DNA from: Micropterix aruncella
Lineage: Eukaryota; Arthropoda; Insecta; Lepidoptera; Micropterigidae
Direction of reading: 5' to 3'
NCBI GenBank assembly: GCA_944548615.1
Contig: OX155973.1
Location: 21,337,728 to 21,401,727 of the forward strand
DNA length: 64,000 nucleotides
The notes under the pieces are model-generated. The model had not been told where the DNA came from and did not search any database. It saw nothing but the letters and a program-made list of their open reading frames with translations. The position numbers and the translations under genes are program-made. This document shows positions 22,301 to 34,300 of the stretch, in pieces; positions within the stretch are counted from its first letter, which is position 1, and the number at the start of each line of letters is the position of its first letter.

Positions 22301-25300
22301 CCATTCTTGCGTTTTAACATGGAAAGTCAGACAGTTGTAGTAGGAGGCTACAATGTCACGCACGACTGGTGGGAAGTTGTACCAGCGGAGTGCAAAGTGG
22401 AGGAGACTGTGTCGGACTGACCCAAAGGCATTCTCTAGGTCGAGCCAGCATACATTGATTTGGCGTTCGTGCTGTCTCGCATCCTTGATGGCAGCAGCCA
22501 GGAGAGAGTTGTGCTCGAGGCAGCCCGAGACGCCGCGCATGAAGCCTTTTTGAACTGATACTCCAAGGTACTCATTCCGGTGCATGAATTCGCTCATCCT
22601 CGTGTGGACTATGCTAAAAAAGATTTTGGCCACAGTGTCTGTGAGAGCAATGGGCCGAGCGTCCTTTGGTCCGGTGTAAACTGGGACCTTCGGAATTAAG
22701 ATGACTGTCGCTCGGCCAAAATTCTGTGGGACTACACCGCTATTCCATATATTTCGGAAGATGGATCCTAAATATTGCAGAAGGCAGGGGCATTTTTTGT
22801 ATACTAAATAGGGAATACCATCGGGACCCGGAGTAGAGCCCGACGGCTTCCTCTTTACTTGATTAAGAATCTCATCTAGTGATGGAGGTTGAGAAGCAAA
22901 AGCTACCGTAGGCAGGGGCGGAGGTGTAATGCCCGGCGGAGGGCTGTAATTATGGAGCCGCATTGGGTCCTCATACGTGGTCGAAAAGTATTCCGTGGCC
23001 ATATCTTCCGGGATTTGGATTTTTCCCTTGGCGGCAGACAAAACCGTTTTGCTGTAGTTAAAACGGTTTTTGTCGAACCGGGCTTCCTCTTTGGATTTGA
23101 GAAATGCTGCCTTGCGCTTGTCGTTTTGCGTTGCTACGCTCTGTATGAGTTTTAGTATAGAGCGGTACGCGCGCGAGAAGTTGTGGCAGAGGGCTTTATC
23201 CCCGGCTTTCTTGGCTTCACGTAACTGGCGACGAAGTAGCCGCTTTTGCCTACGGAGCTTTGCCTTAAATGCGTTTTCTCTGTGAACCGGGTCGACATGA
23301 GTAGATTTTGGGTAAACACCCGAGAAGTATTCATGGACCGCCACCTGGAAGGATGACAGCTGGACGCTGGCAGGGGCATTACGGTTCACAGAGTGGTCAA
23401 GAATAGAAGTTAAATTATTATTATGAAATTCCCAGTCCTCTTTCGCAAGTGAAGGGAATTTTAGAGGAGGGAAGGATACGATTTGCGCGGGTAGAGGAGA
23501 CCGGTCGGGTGACAAACTGCGGGCAGATGTGGAGTCAAGGGACATGTGAGGTTCAACTCTGTCCGTGACTCCTTGCGACGGTTTAAGACACTGACGTGCA
23601 GCGTCGCTATCATCGTGCCCAGCAATGTGTTTATTTAACCATGCTAATCGTTTATATTGTTTCCCGCAGATAAGGCAAGCAAGGTCCGGTGTCGTTTTAG
23701 CCGTGTCGTTGTTTGGGGTTTCTACTGGGGTAGCGTGAATTCTCCCCCCCTGATAGGCCGCTTGGGGGCATATTTCCTTTTTTTTCTTTTTTGCTTTATA
23801 AATAATCGGGTCTGGCTTGCAAGGCCATCGACCCGATGCGTTCTTTCACGCCGTCCACCGTCTCTCCGGCTGTCACAACTCTTTCGTTGTTGTCATCCTG
23901 ATGATCAGGGGGTTTACAATAAATACAAACGGAGCTGCCATGGAATTCACCGACCGGAGTCGGGCCCATCATAATACTATTTTTTTTACACTTCTGGGGG
24001 GTGAGCAGTGGATTCCGGACTTACGAACCGGCTGTGGTAGGTTTAGGACAGCTGTCTTGCCACATGTGAGCGTTCACCTTGCCACCCATTCACTCCCCCT
24101 TCGAAGCCATAGAATTTGAGATGCGCAAATCGCAGTTTTAGATAATTTTTCTAAGAAAGAGTTGATTATTTTTCTGGAAAGGCCAAGATCTTTAAAGAGG
24201 TGAAATAGAGATTTAGCTGGCAGGCCACGAGCGCCAACTTCCACCGCGTGAAGGTGAACAGTGAAGCCGTTCCGGGTTACGGCATTTGCAAGATCATGGT
24301 ATTTATTTAATTTGTACTCGTGGTCTTTTGGGATATTTGATTCCCATGGAACAGTTAATTCTACGATAAGAGCCACCTTCCGAGATAGAGAGTAAAGAGT
24401 TATATCTGGACGGAGGGCTGTGCATCCGAGACTTTCAGGGAATTTATACTGCTTAGAGACCGAATCAACCTCCAGAATCCAATCTGTAGCTTTCTCGATT
24501 ATAGAGAAAGGTTTTGTAGTCGAATATTTAAAAAAAAAGCCGAATATACCGAATGTAAATATTCGACCGAGCATTCGGTGCATCACTAATAAAAATAGTT
24601 AGTGGTTTTTACACTAAAATGTTAGTAAATAAAACTCAAACAACCATATTGAATAGTCTTTGGGGAGCTAGTGAATATTTTCAGTACTGATTTCGGGATG
24701 GGAACCCACGGCGGAGGATGAATATTTGCATCCGGAATTTATACATCCTGAGTACTTGGTCTATCTTATTCAAAGAGAAAGCACTCGAAATAAGGCAGGA
24801 TAGGACCCCCTCCCACCGACCAATCCTCTTTCCCCCCACTCCCCCGATAGTGATTAATAATGAGAGCAAATCTAGTATAGTATTTTTGTGGCATTTCCGT
24901 GGCATTAAGATGGTCTTTTTTTGTGTCGCTTGTATAAGATTTATTGCAAACCAAAATTTAACAATGTGGTTTCGGCCCAACGACGCATCTGTGTACCGAA
25001 GTTCAAGTCTCTAAGTTTAATATTTCGAGATTGAAGTATGACTAACGCGCCCCCTGGTGGACCGATTTCAGCCACAATCTTTTCAACTCTTGCCATGACC
25101 AAATGATGCCTGCATACCAAATTTCAGCTCAATCGGATGAAGCATTTGGCCGCTATCGTCGAGGAATACACAAAGAAACAGAAGTGCATTCACAATACTT
25201 TCCTCTGCCAGGAAAGTAAAAAATATAACACGAAAACTGTGGGTTTTATGTGAGAAAATTCTGATGATACATCTGAGTTGAGGGCAACTTCTGCTCACGC

Positions 25301-28300
25301 TCGTTTAAGACCCTCTGTCTTAGTCTATATAATATTACCTTTATCGCAAATATGACACTTATGTTTCTTATACTCTGGATGTTCCTTTGTCATATGAATA
25401 TTCAGGAGCTTCGCCCGCAGCATTGTCGCATCGCAAACAGGACATTCGTACAACTTTTTCTCTACTTTTTTCTTAGAAATGGGGACAGGACATTCGTACA
25501 ACTTTTTCTCTACTTTTTTCTTAGAAATGGGGATGATTTCATTAGTATTTACATCCAGTTTCTTTTTTCTCTTCTTTCGTTTCTTAATTACTTTCTTCTC
25601 CGATTTGACACTATTGTATTCCAGTTTTATTAGGTTTTCTTTTAATGTTTGAATTGGACAGTCATCATCTGAAAATGGAAAATACATAGAGTAGGATGAT
25701 CCGGGTATGATGCAAAAAATGTATTGAGTATGATGGCAAGAGCCACTGAGAGGCTAATTACCATGTTAATAAATTGTAAGTAAGGACTTTGTTATGGCAG
25801 TAGGTGTACAGATTCGAAGGTCGTTCGGTGTACATTCGAAGGTCGAATTGCGGCCATTTAAAATATGTCTAGCTGTGCCGTTGTTGTCATGGCGGTAAGT
25901 GTACTGTCGTTGACCTAAGAGCGCCTTGCGGCTAGCAAAAATATGTCTAGCTGTACAAGGGGTATTGGTACAAAGAGAACATAAATTATCCTCTGAATAG
26001 CTCCAGCGAGAGAGGTTACTGGGGTTTGGAAGTATATGATGGAAGGCATTTACATAAAATTTCAGCATCTCTGGTGTTCAGTCATACAATATTATGTTCC
26101 AGTGCATTGGAGGGGGTAATGCAAAAGTTCCCATCTGTTGTCCAGTCGTTCCGATAAATAAAATACAAACGGAGCTGCCATGGAATTCACCGACCGAAGA
26201 CAGGCAGTGTTATTACACTTCTGGGGGGTGAGCAGTGGATTCCGGACTAACGACCGGCTGTGGTAGGTTTAGGACAGCTGTCTTGCCCCATGTGAGCGTT
26301 CACCGTACCACCCATTCACTCCTCCTTCGAAGCCATAGAATTTGAGATGCGGAAATTGCGGTTTTAGATATTTTTTCTAAGAAGGAGTTAATTATATTCC
26401 TGGAGAGACCAAGATCTTTAAAAAGGTGAAACAGAGATTTAGCTGGCAGGCCACGATCTTTAAAAAGGTGAAACACAGATTTAGCTGGCAGGCCACGAGC
26501 GCTAACTTCCACCGCGTGAAGGTGAACAGTGAAGCCGTTCCTGGTGACGGCATCTGCGAGATCATGGTATTTATTTAATTTGTACTCGTGGTCTTTTGGG
26601 ATATTTGATTCCCATGGAACAGTTAATTCTACGGTAAGGGCCATCTTCCGAGATAGAGAGTAAAGAGTTATATCTGGACGGAGGGCTGTGCATCCGAGAC
26701 TTTCAGGGAATTTATATTGCTTAGAGACCGAATCGACCTCTAGAATCAAATCTGAAGCTTTCTCGATTATTGAGAAAGGTTTTGTAGTGAAATGTTTTTT
26801 GCCTTTAGAGCCACCCAAATACAAACTGTATTTGGGTTTTGGAGGGTACTGTCAAACCCTTGTTGGCAAAAGCCACCGAGAGGCTAATTACCTCGCGAAT
26901 AACAGCAAGGACTTTGTCGTGGCGGTAAGTGTGCCGTCCTTGATCTAAGGCCACCTTGCAGCCAGCTAGAATATGCCTGGCTGTGCAAAGGGGGCTATTG
27001 CTACAAAGGGGGCATGAACTATCCTCGGCAAAGCTCCAACGAGCGAGGTTACTGGGGTCTGGAAGCGAATGCTGAAAGGCATTTAAATTAAATTTCAGCA
27101 TCTCTGGCGTCCAGTCATACAACATTACTTTCCAGTTAAAGGCCAACAGTATGGGACGTACTGTTTCTGTCACTATCTCCTCGCAACGGTGAGTTCTTCG
27201 GATCCATATGGATCGGGTTTCTTCGGATCCACTTCGGATCGTTTGTAGTATGGTGGTACATGGTTGTATTACCATACCACAAACCAGCGCCATTTCGACT
27301 GGTTCCAGCAAGAATGTTTTTGTGGAAGTCTATGCGGGCTTGTAAATCATTTCTTTGACTAACAACTTACTGGGCTCGATTGCGTTTCTTTGTTTCCTCG
27401 AAACAGGTACTAGTTCATGTGAACGAGACAGGGCAATACGTTTGACAAGTTTCCATCAAGTGATTTAATTTAAGTTCAAAAAGAAACGCAACCGGGCCCA
27501 CTATGTTCTTCGATTAACTTTTTGTAAGCGTATAAATTATTTTATTAACCCCTTGAGTATGATACGACCAAATCTGGTTCTGAAACAATTATCCGTTGAA
27601 TATGATACGACCAGATCTGTTTCCGCGTTTTTTTCACTTCTTTGACGTTCTCATATTTATTCATAATTATCTAATTGTTTTACAAAATGATATTTCAATA
27701 TTCTAAATTCGAAATTTCAATGCAATCATTGTGCAGTTGTTCTTTTTATGATTGGTGTAGTAGTTTCGTAGTTATAGTACTTTAAGGTCGATGTCGCCGA
27801 AAATCCTGCAAAAGAGACAGATGCATCCATGAAAATACCCATTTACTCCAAGGGTTAACTCCTAATAATAACATAAAATAATATCAATATTACTATTTTT
27901 CGTTTTGCACCTGATAAGCAGTGCAGGATTTAAGTATAAGCTACACAAGCTATAGCTTAGGACCCCCACTTTCTTGGGGACCCCAAAAAAAATGTCCAAG
28001 TGAGCGATTATCATATATACTTAAATATACTGAAGCAATAGCTCAAATAGCTTAGGGCCTTGTCAAGTCTAAATCCGGCACTGCTGGTAAGGCACTGTCA
28101 TTTTCATCTGATTGGTTGCTTGCGGCCAATCAGTTATCACCACGTTTCCCCCGCACCCTTTTGGTACTATAGAGCAGTGGTTCCCAAAGTGTGGATCGCG
28201 ACCCACTGGTGGGTCGCGAGCGGATTCCAGGTGGGTCGCCAACACGACGTATGAACGTAGGGTATAATATGGCGGATTGAAGGTGGTGGTGGATTTGATT

Positions 28301-31300
28301 GACCAGCCGATCTGTCGAAGACTATATGCAAAGACTCTCAGAAGGAGGTTACCGCAAGCTATAACGGACGATCAATTGTGCGCTGGCAGCTTAGAAGGAG
28401 GACAAGACTCTTGTGGAGGCGATAGCGGTGGACCTCTGCAAGTGACGATAGCTGTCAACCAATGCCTCTTCAACATAATCGCCATTACCAGTATTGGAAA
28501 GAGCCCTTGCGGAAGTGCCAAGGGACCTGGCATATACACTGCCGTGATGAGTCATGTGAAATAAATGGCATTTTAGGAGTATGTCTACCGCCGGAAAATT
28601 GTCCAAAAACTGACGGGAATTTGCCAAAAGGGAAACTATCACAATTTTGTATAATGTCGGAACAAGAGACTGTATGCTGTATTCAACACAGCCCCGTGAG
28701 GATAAATCCAATAATGCATCTTCTACATCACCGCCTACTACAACAACTACCAATAAGTCACCGGTCATCTCTACAATAGCTCCAGAAAAACCTCAAACAT
28801 CACCACAAGCCATAACTACCAATTTCATAAATGACAGTGTGGAAAAACTAACTAAATCCGAAAAAAAAATAGCTCTGCAATATTGAGTACAAATTTAACA
28901 ATGACAGCCATTGCTGTGTTGGCGATTAATTAATTTATTTTATTTTATCTGCATCCAAACTTTTCTCTGGTCGTAACGGTCTCCGTTCCATCGGGTTCAG
29001 AAGAGGGAGGAAGAGAGAGTGCGCACTTGACTGCTACCGAACAATGGACTCTGAGAAGACTAAAGTAGTCACTAGAATCTACAATGCAGTCGCTATGGCC
29101 GAACACGGCTAGAAGGATATATAATATGGCAGATAGACGACGAGATAGATTGACGAGTCTAAGTGTATTTAGGATACCTATAGACAATATAATAAAATAA
29201 AATAAATAAATAAAATAAAGATAGCACTTGAAAAAAATAGAATCTAAAAGTTGCAACCTTGCAACAGCGCGGGAAGATGAAATAGTCGCGCGAAGAGACA
29301 GCGTCGCGTCTCTAGCCTCGTCCCGCCGCCCCGGCGCAGGCGCGGCCGAGCGGCGGCCCGCGCTTCCCTCGCCTCCGCGCGCCCGCAAGCGCTCACTTGC
29401 CCATCCAGTGGCCCGCTGCACCGTTTCTGTCGGCTTTACGCATCGCATTCATTTGTTGTCGCTATTTGCTAAATACGATGGATAAGTGTTAAGTGATATT
29501 TTGTCGCACATTACAATTTCTTACAAAATAAAGACTCCTTTATGATACTTACAAATGAATTGTTTATTTTTTACATCAAACCACTCACTAACTTTTCCGA
29601 AAAAGTTCTCGCTGAGTCACAAAATATTGTGATTTTAAAAAGTGGGTTGCGGCGTCGATAAGTTTGGGAACCCCTGCTATAGAGCATAGGTTCTCAACCT
29701 TATTTTGCCCACTGCCCACTTTGAGAATATTTTTTTTCTAGAGACCCCATTTTTTTTTTACTTACCATCTGTTACGAATCAGAAACAGTTGTTGGTACGA
29801 TTATATTTCAACATGTAATTACACTGTAATATTTTATAGTCGTGAGATAGGATATTATGACACAGAACTATTGCTTAAAGATTTTTTTCGAATAATATCT
29901 ACAGCTGGTTTATGGAGCACAGTGGTTATTACTTCTTTTACTGCTGGTAAAATGAAATCTTCCTTATAAGTGCCTTACATTAGTGATGATAAATTTGTGG
30001 GATTTTCTATAAATACGTATTTAACCCTTGGAGTAAATGGGTATTTTCATGGATGCATCTGTCTCTTTTGCAGGATTTTCGGCGACATCAACTTAAAGTA
30101 CTATAACTACGAAACTACTACACCAATCATAAAAAGAACAACTGCACAATGATTGCATTGAAATTTCGAATATAGAATATTGAAATATCATTTTGTAAAA
30201 CAATTAGATAATTATGAATAAATATGAGAACGTCAAAGAAGTGAAAAAAACGCGCGACCAGATTTGGTTGACTCATACTCAACGGGTTAATATCATATAA
30301 TCCACACTATACTGCCGTCTCTTCTTTTTTGCTTCCGACATGATTTTTACTTTACAGATACGTGAGTAAAAGATCAACTCTTAAAACTCTGTTATCAATT
30401 GCATGCGATAATGTTAATGAAAATAAAATTGAGTCGTTGTATCAGTCGACATACCCTTTGAAAGGCCTGTGACATCTTCCACTATTCATTATGTTAGGTG
30501 GGGCTTCTCCCATGAACAATCACTGCCTTTATATAGGTTGGAGACATTCTAATCTATATAAGACCTTTTGACAAATTGGCAGATGACAAACAAAAGGCTA
30601 CGTTCAACAAAAGCTGTTTACTTTGCTTTATTAGTATGTGACTAGCTTGTTTTTTTTGTTTTTTTTATATATTTTTTTTACCTGCCCACGCCCTCACTGC
30701 CATCTCATTGCCCCTCCTAATTTTCTCTGGGTCCACCAGAAAACCAGAGAAAATTAGGGGTGAAAGTCTCAAACGCCCACAAGGGGGCGTTATCGCCCAC
30801 GTTTAGAACCTATGCTATAGAGCTTTCTTAATCGTTGTAAACCAATAGAGTCCATGATTTGTTAAGTCTGATTAAATTATAAATGTATTTATATATTACA
30901 TAGCTATATATTTTATAATACTGGTATATTTATGTGTATATACAGGTGGTGGGTCCAAATAATTTATTGTCAAAAAAAAATTCATTTCTTAAAATTGCAT
31001 AAAAATATGCACATCTAGAGACGGGCCAAATTATCGCCTAGTTAGATGTGCTATTTGCAGGTAAGGTCATGTATAATGTGATAAACCTCCCTATATCAAT
31101 TATTAAATATTTTTATATAATTATTATAAGAAGCAAATGTTACATGATTAACCCTTGGAGTAAATGGGTATTTTCATGGATGCATCTGTCTCTTTTGCAG
31201 GATTTTCGGCGACATCGACCTTAAAGTACTATAACTACGAAACTACTACACCAATCATAAAAAGAACAACTGCACAATGATTGCATTGAAATTTCGAATA

Positions 31301-34300
31301 TAGAATATTGAAATATCATTTTGTAAAACAATTAGATAATTATGAATAAATATGAGAACGTCAAAGAAGTGAAAAAAACGCGGAACCAGATCTGGTCGTA
31401 TCATACTCAACGGATAATTGTTTCAGAACCAGATTTGGTCGTATCATACTCAAGGGGTTAATGAACTGTATACCTAATCATAAGTATCTCAATAAATAAA
31501 TAAATAAATAAATTACCTGATATTCTATCATCATTGCAATTGAAATCATCAAATTCATTCTCGGATTTAATGTGCAGTTCTTGATGTAAGTCGTTAAAAT
31601 AGGCCCTTAGCTCCTCATCGGTTGTTCTGCATCTTTTTATAAAGTTGTGACAATTTACTAACTGCTTACTGCAGTCGGAGCAAAATAAAGGAGACAATGG
31701 GTCATCGTGTTCGATCTGAAATCAAATAGAAATTCAAGGTATATTCAATTTGGATTTAGGGCCACCCCGGGCGCCATCGCCGTGGGTGCGCTGTCTGCGA
31801 CTAGGACTGTAAATAGCTGCGCGCCGCTAAGCTAGGTGCTTGATAGATATCCACCCTGCTTACTGGCACTGAATTTACTGGCTTTACGTGCCACCAATTA
31901 TTGTTCAGACATCGATTAATCAGAGTCGATTAATAAAGAGAGATGAGATCATTTGAAAAGTTTCCGGCCTTTTAAAGAAAAACACTTATTGCAGCAAAAA
32001 AAAACTATAGCATTTTACTTATATTTTTTTCACAGAGATATTTCTTCAAATTAGGAAACAGAAAAATATCTGGGAGCTTGATCTGGCGAATAGGGTAGGT
32101 GCGGAAGCAATTCAAACTCGCGCGACATGTCCGCCCGGAAGCGCTTTTGGTCGATCTTTAACAAGTGCGGCACCCAGCGCGGATAATTTCCTATCAAAAA
32201 TTTTGATGTAAAATGTTGTGCACCCGTTCAAATGATATCCCACACCTTACAGAATGGAAAAAAACGCAGGATGCAGGCAAACAAAGAATGCGGTTCCGGA
32301 AGCGTCTAAAAAACTTGCCCGCAACCTCACCAGATTAATAAATTAATAGTTTTAAAAAAAACCCTAAAAACACGCTTTTATAAATGCATGTAAAACCCAC
32401 ATTATCAGACCTTGAAACCTAATCGAGGTCAAAGTTCATTCCAAGACTTTTCTAACCGATGTTCCATCATCAAGTTCCAGTTCATATCTTCCGACTCCAT
32501 CATCAGATCAGTTCGACAGTACCATATTATTGTATTGTCATCAGAACTACATACAGCTGCCAATTTTCATGATGCTACGATCCTTGGAAGATGGTTAAAT
32601 TAGTTACCTTAGATTCCATTACATAGTTAGTTACATACAGGTCGACCTAATAAAAGCGTGTTAAAAAGGGACAAAATCCGTAAAGTCATAGGTACTATGA
32701 CAGGCCACTGTCTCCTAAACAAACACCTGTTTACCATAGGTGTGACAGACAGCTCTCTATGCAGAGGATGCATGGAGGAAGAAGAAACGCCACAGCATGT
32801 GCTCATGGAATGCAGGAGCGTGGCAGAGCAACGGACAAAAATACTACAATCTCCAGCATCTGTCCCGGAGGCCTGTAGCAACCCAAACAGGCTGCTAACC
32901 GTCTGCGACAGCCTGGGTTGGCTGGAGTAACATAAACATAAATAGAAACATGAGCCACGCACAACAGCCCAATCAAGAGGCCAAGTGCGAGAAAAAAGCC
33001 AAGACAAACTAAACTAACTAAACTATGATATCCCACAAGACTCAGCAATATCTTTAACAGCCAATCGACGATCTTCCATCACAGTCTGATGCACTAAATC
33101 GACCATTTCGTCAGCTCCTCATCTAAATTGCTCGTACGACCACGTTTATACTTGGCTACCCAACGTTTGATAATTGTAAATGAAGGAGAGGCTTCACCGT
33201 ATACAGAGTCTAATTCATCTTTTATATCCTGAGTCGTTTTCCCTTTCAAATAAAGGAATTTTATCACTGCGCGATACTCCATTTTGCCCATTGTTGACAG
33301 ACAATGTCAGCTGACAACTTTAGAAGAGTGCCATAGACAAAGTAATGATCAGAATGACTTGATTTTTTTTCAGTTTACAAATGTTAAGAACATCTATCGG
33401 ACGGCGAAAGATTTTTTTTTGTACAGTTACCTTATGTCAATGAACGAACATTAACGAACTGAACGAACATTAAAGTGAGTAATTATTACATTTTCAAACC
33501 TGTATACTAAGTTAAAAATTGACATCTTTATATAAATAATATTAAAACAATAAGACCTATGATTTAAAAAATCGTTTGTTTATTTAATACATCTATATAT
33601 TAATTTGAAACGAGTTTTTCCTGTAACCGCCATATTGAGAAAACGGCTGGGTGTAAAAATTTTGGTTGAGGTGTCTAAAAAAATCTGTTGATTTGTAGAT
33701 GTGTCATCAGAAGTGAAAAATAAAAAAAGTCATCAAAAGGGAAAAATAAAAAATGATAGTGCCATCTGCTGGATTTCCGCGCAGCGGGGAGGAAATGGTG
33801 GGAAGAGGGGGTGAAGGGTGGGCAGGAGGAGGTAGTTGAGAGTGTGAGGGGGTGATTGGGATGGGGGGGAGGGGAAAGCGGAGAGGGAGAAAGGGAGGGT
33901 TGAGGGGGGAAATGGAGAGGGGGTAGAGTGAGAGAGAGGGAAGGTTAAGGGAGGGCGAGGATAGGGAGGGGGGTTGAGGGGGATTAGGGGATTAGGGGTT
34001 TGGCGTATGAGGGGGATTGTCTGCTTGCCGGGAATCATTTCAATCATTTCCCCGTCATCTAGCGCTAAAGTAAGATGAATTGGCGCGGTACTTTTTGTTT
34101 ACTTTCTGTCACACTGTATGTGATACATTGACATACGCTCTTCGCTTATTGCTGTTCGTTTCCTCCGAGACCTTGGTGACATTCCTGATCGTAGATCAAA
34201 TGAGCAAGGCAACGCAATTTAATAGAATTAATTTAAGGAAATATTTTTTGTACATAAATAAGAAGTATGTTTCCGTTTATTTTAGAAACATTACTGCCAA

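Larger units (their letters stand above)
28175..29676. mobile_element. hAT element carrying serine-protease/CLIP sequence
   Basis: 1502 bp with hAT-like ends CAGTGGTTCCCAAAGT and ...AGTTTGGGAACCCCTG, and the 8-bp duplication CTATAGAG (28167-28174, 29677-29684). Subterminal GGTGGGTCGCGA-type words lie inside. It contains no transposase that I can read. Instead it holds host protease sequence (28274-28886), a LINE tail (about 29080-29220, ending in AATAAA repeats) and a GC-rich block (29270-29410). It lies in intron 2 of the zinc-finger gene. Confidence 0.75.
32050..33291 (-). pseudogene. mariner transposase relic, split by a LINE
   Basis: The N-terminal part, 33291 down to 33038, reads MEYRAVIKFLYLKGKTTQDI, then FTIIKRWVAKYKRGRTS, the paired helix-turn-helix region. 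The middle part, 32231 down to about 32050, resembles the WVPHLL/KRFRADMSREFELL region. The catalytic DDE motifs are missing. The two parts are separated by 32245-33024 with a 13-bp duplication. Confidence 0.75.

Noticed and set aside
23846..23917. HDV-like ribozyme in the 5-prime UTR of the full-length LINE
   Set aside because: R2-group elements often have one, but I could not build the double pseudoknot by eye. Left as a test.
32412..32603. 63-codon plus frame in the TIR element
   Set aside because: Inverse of the satellite-bearing element. Not conserved as coding between the two copies.
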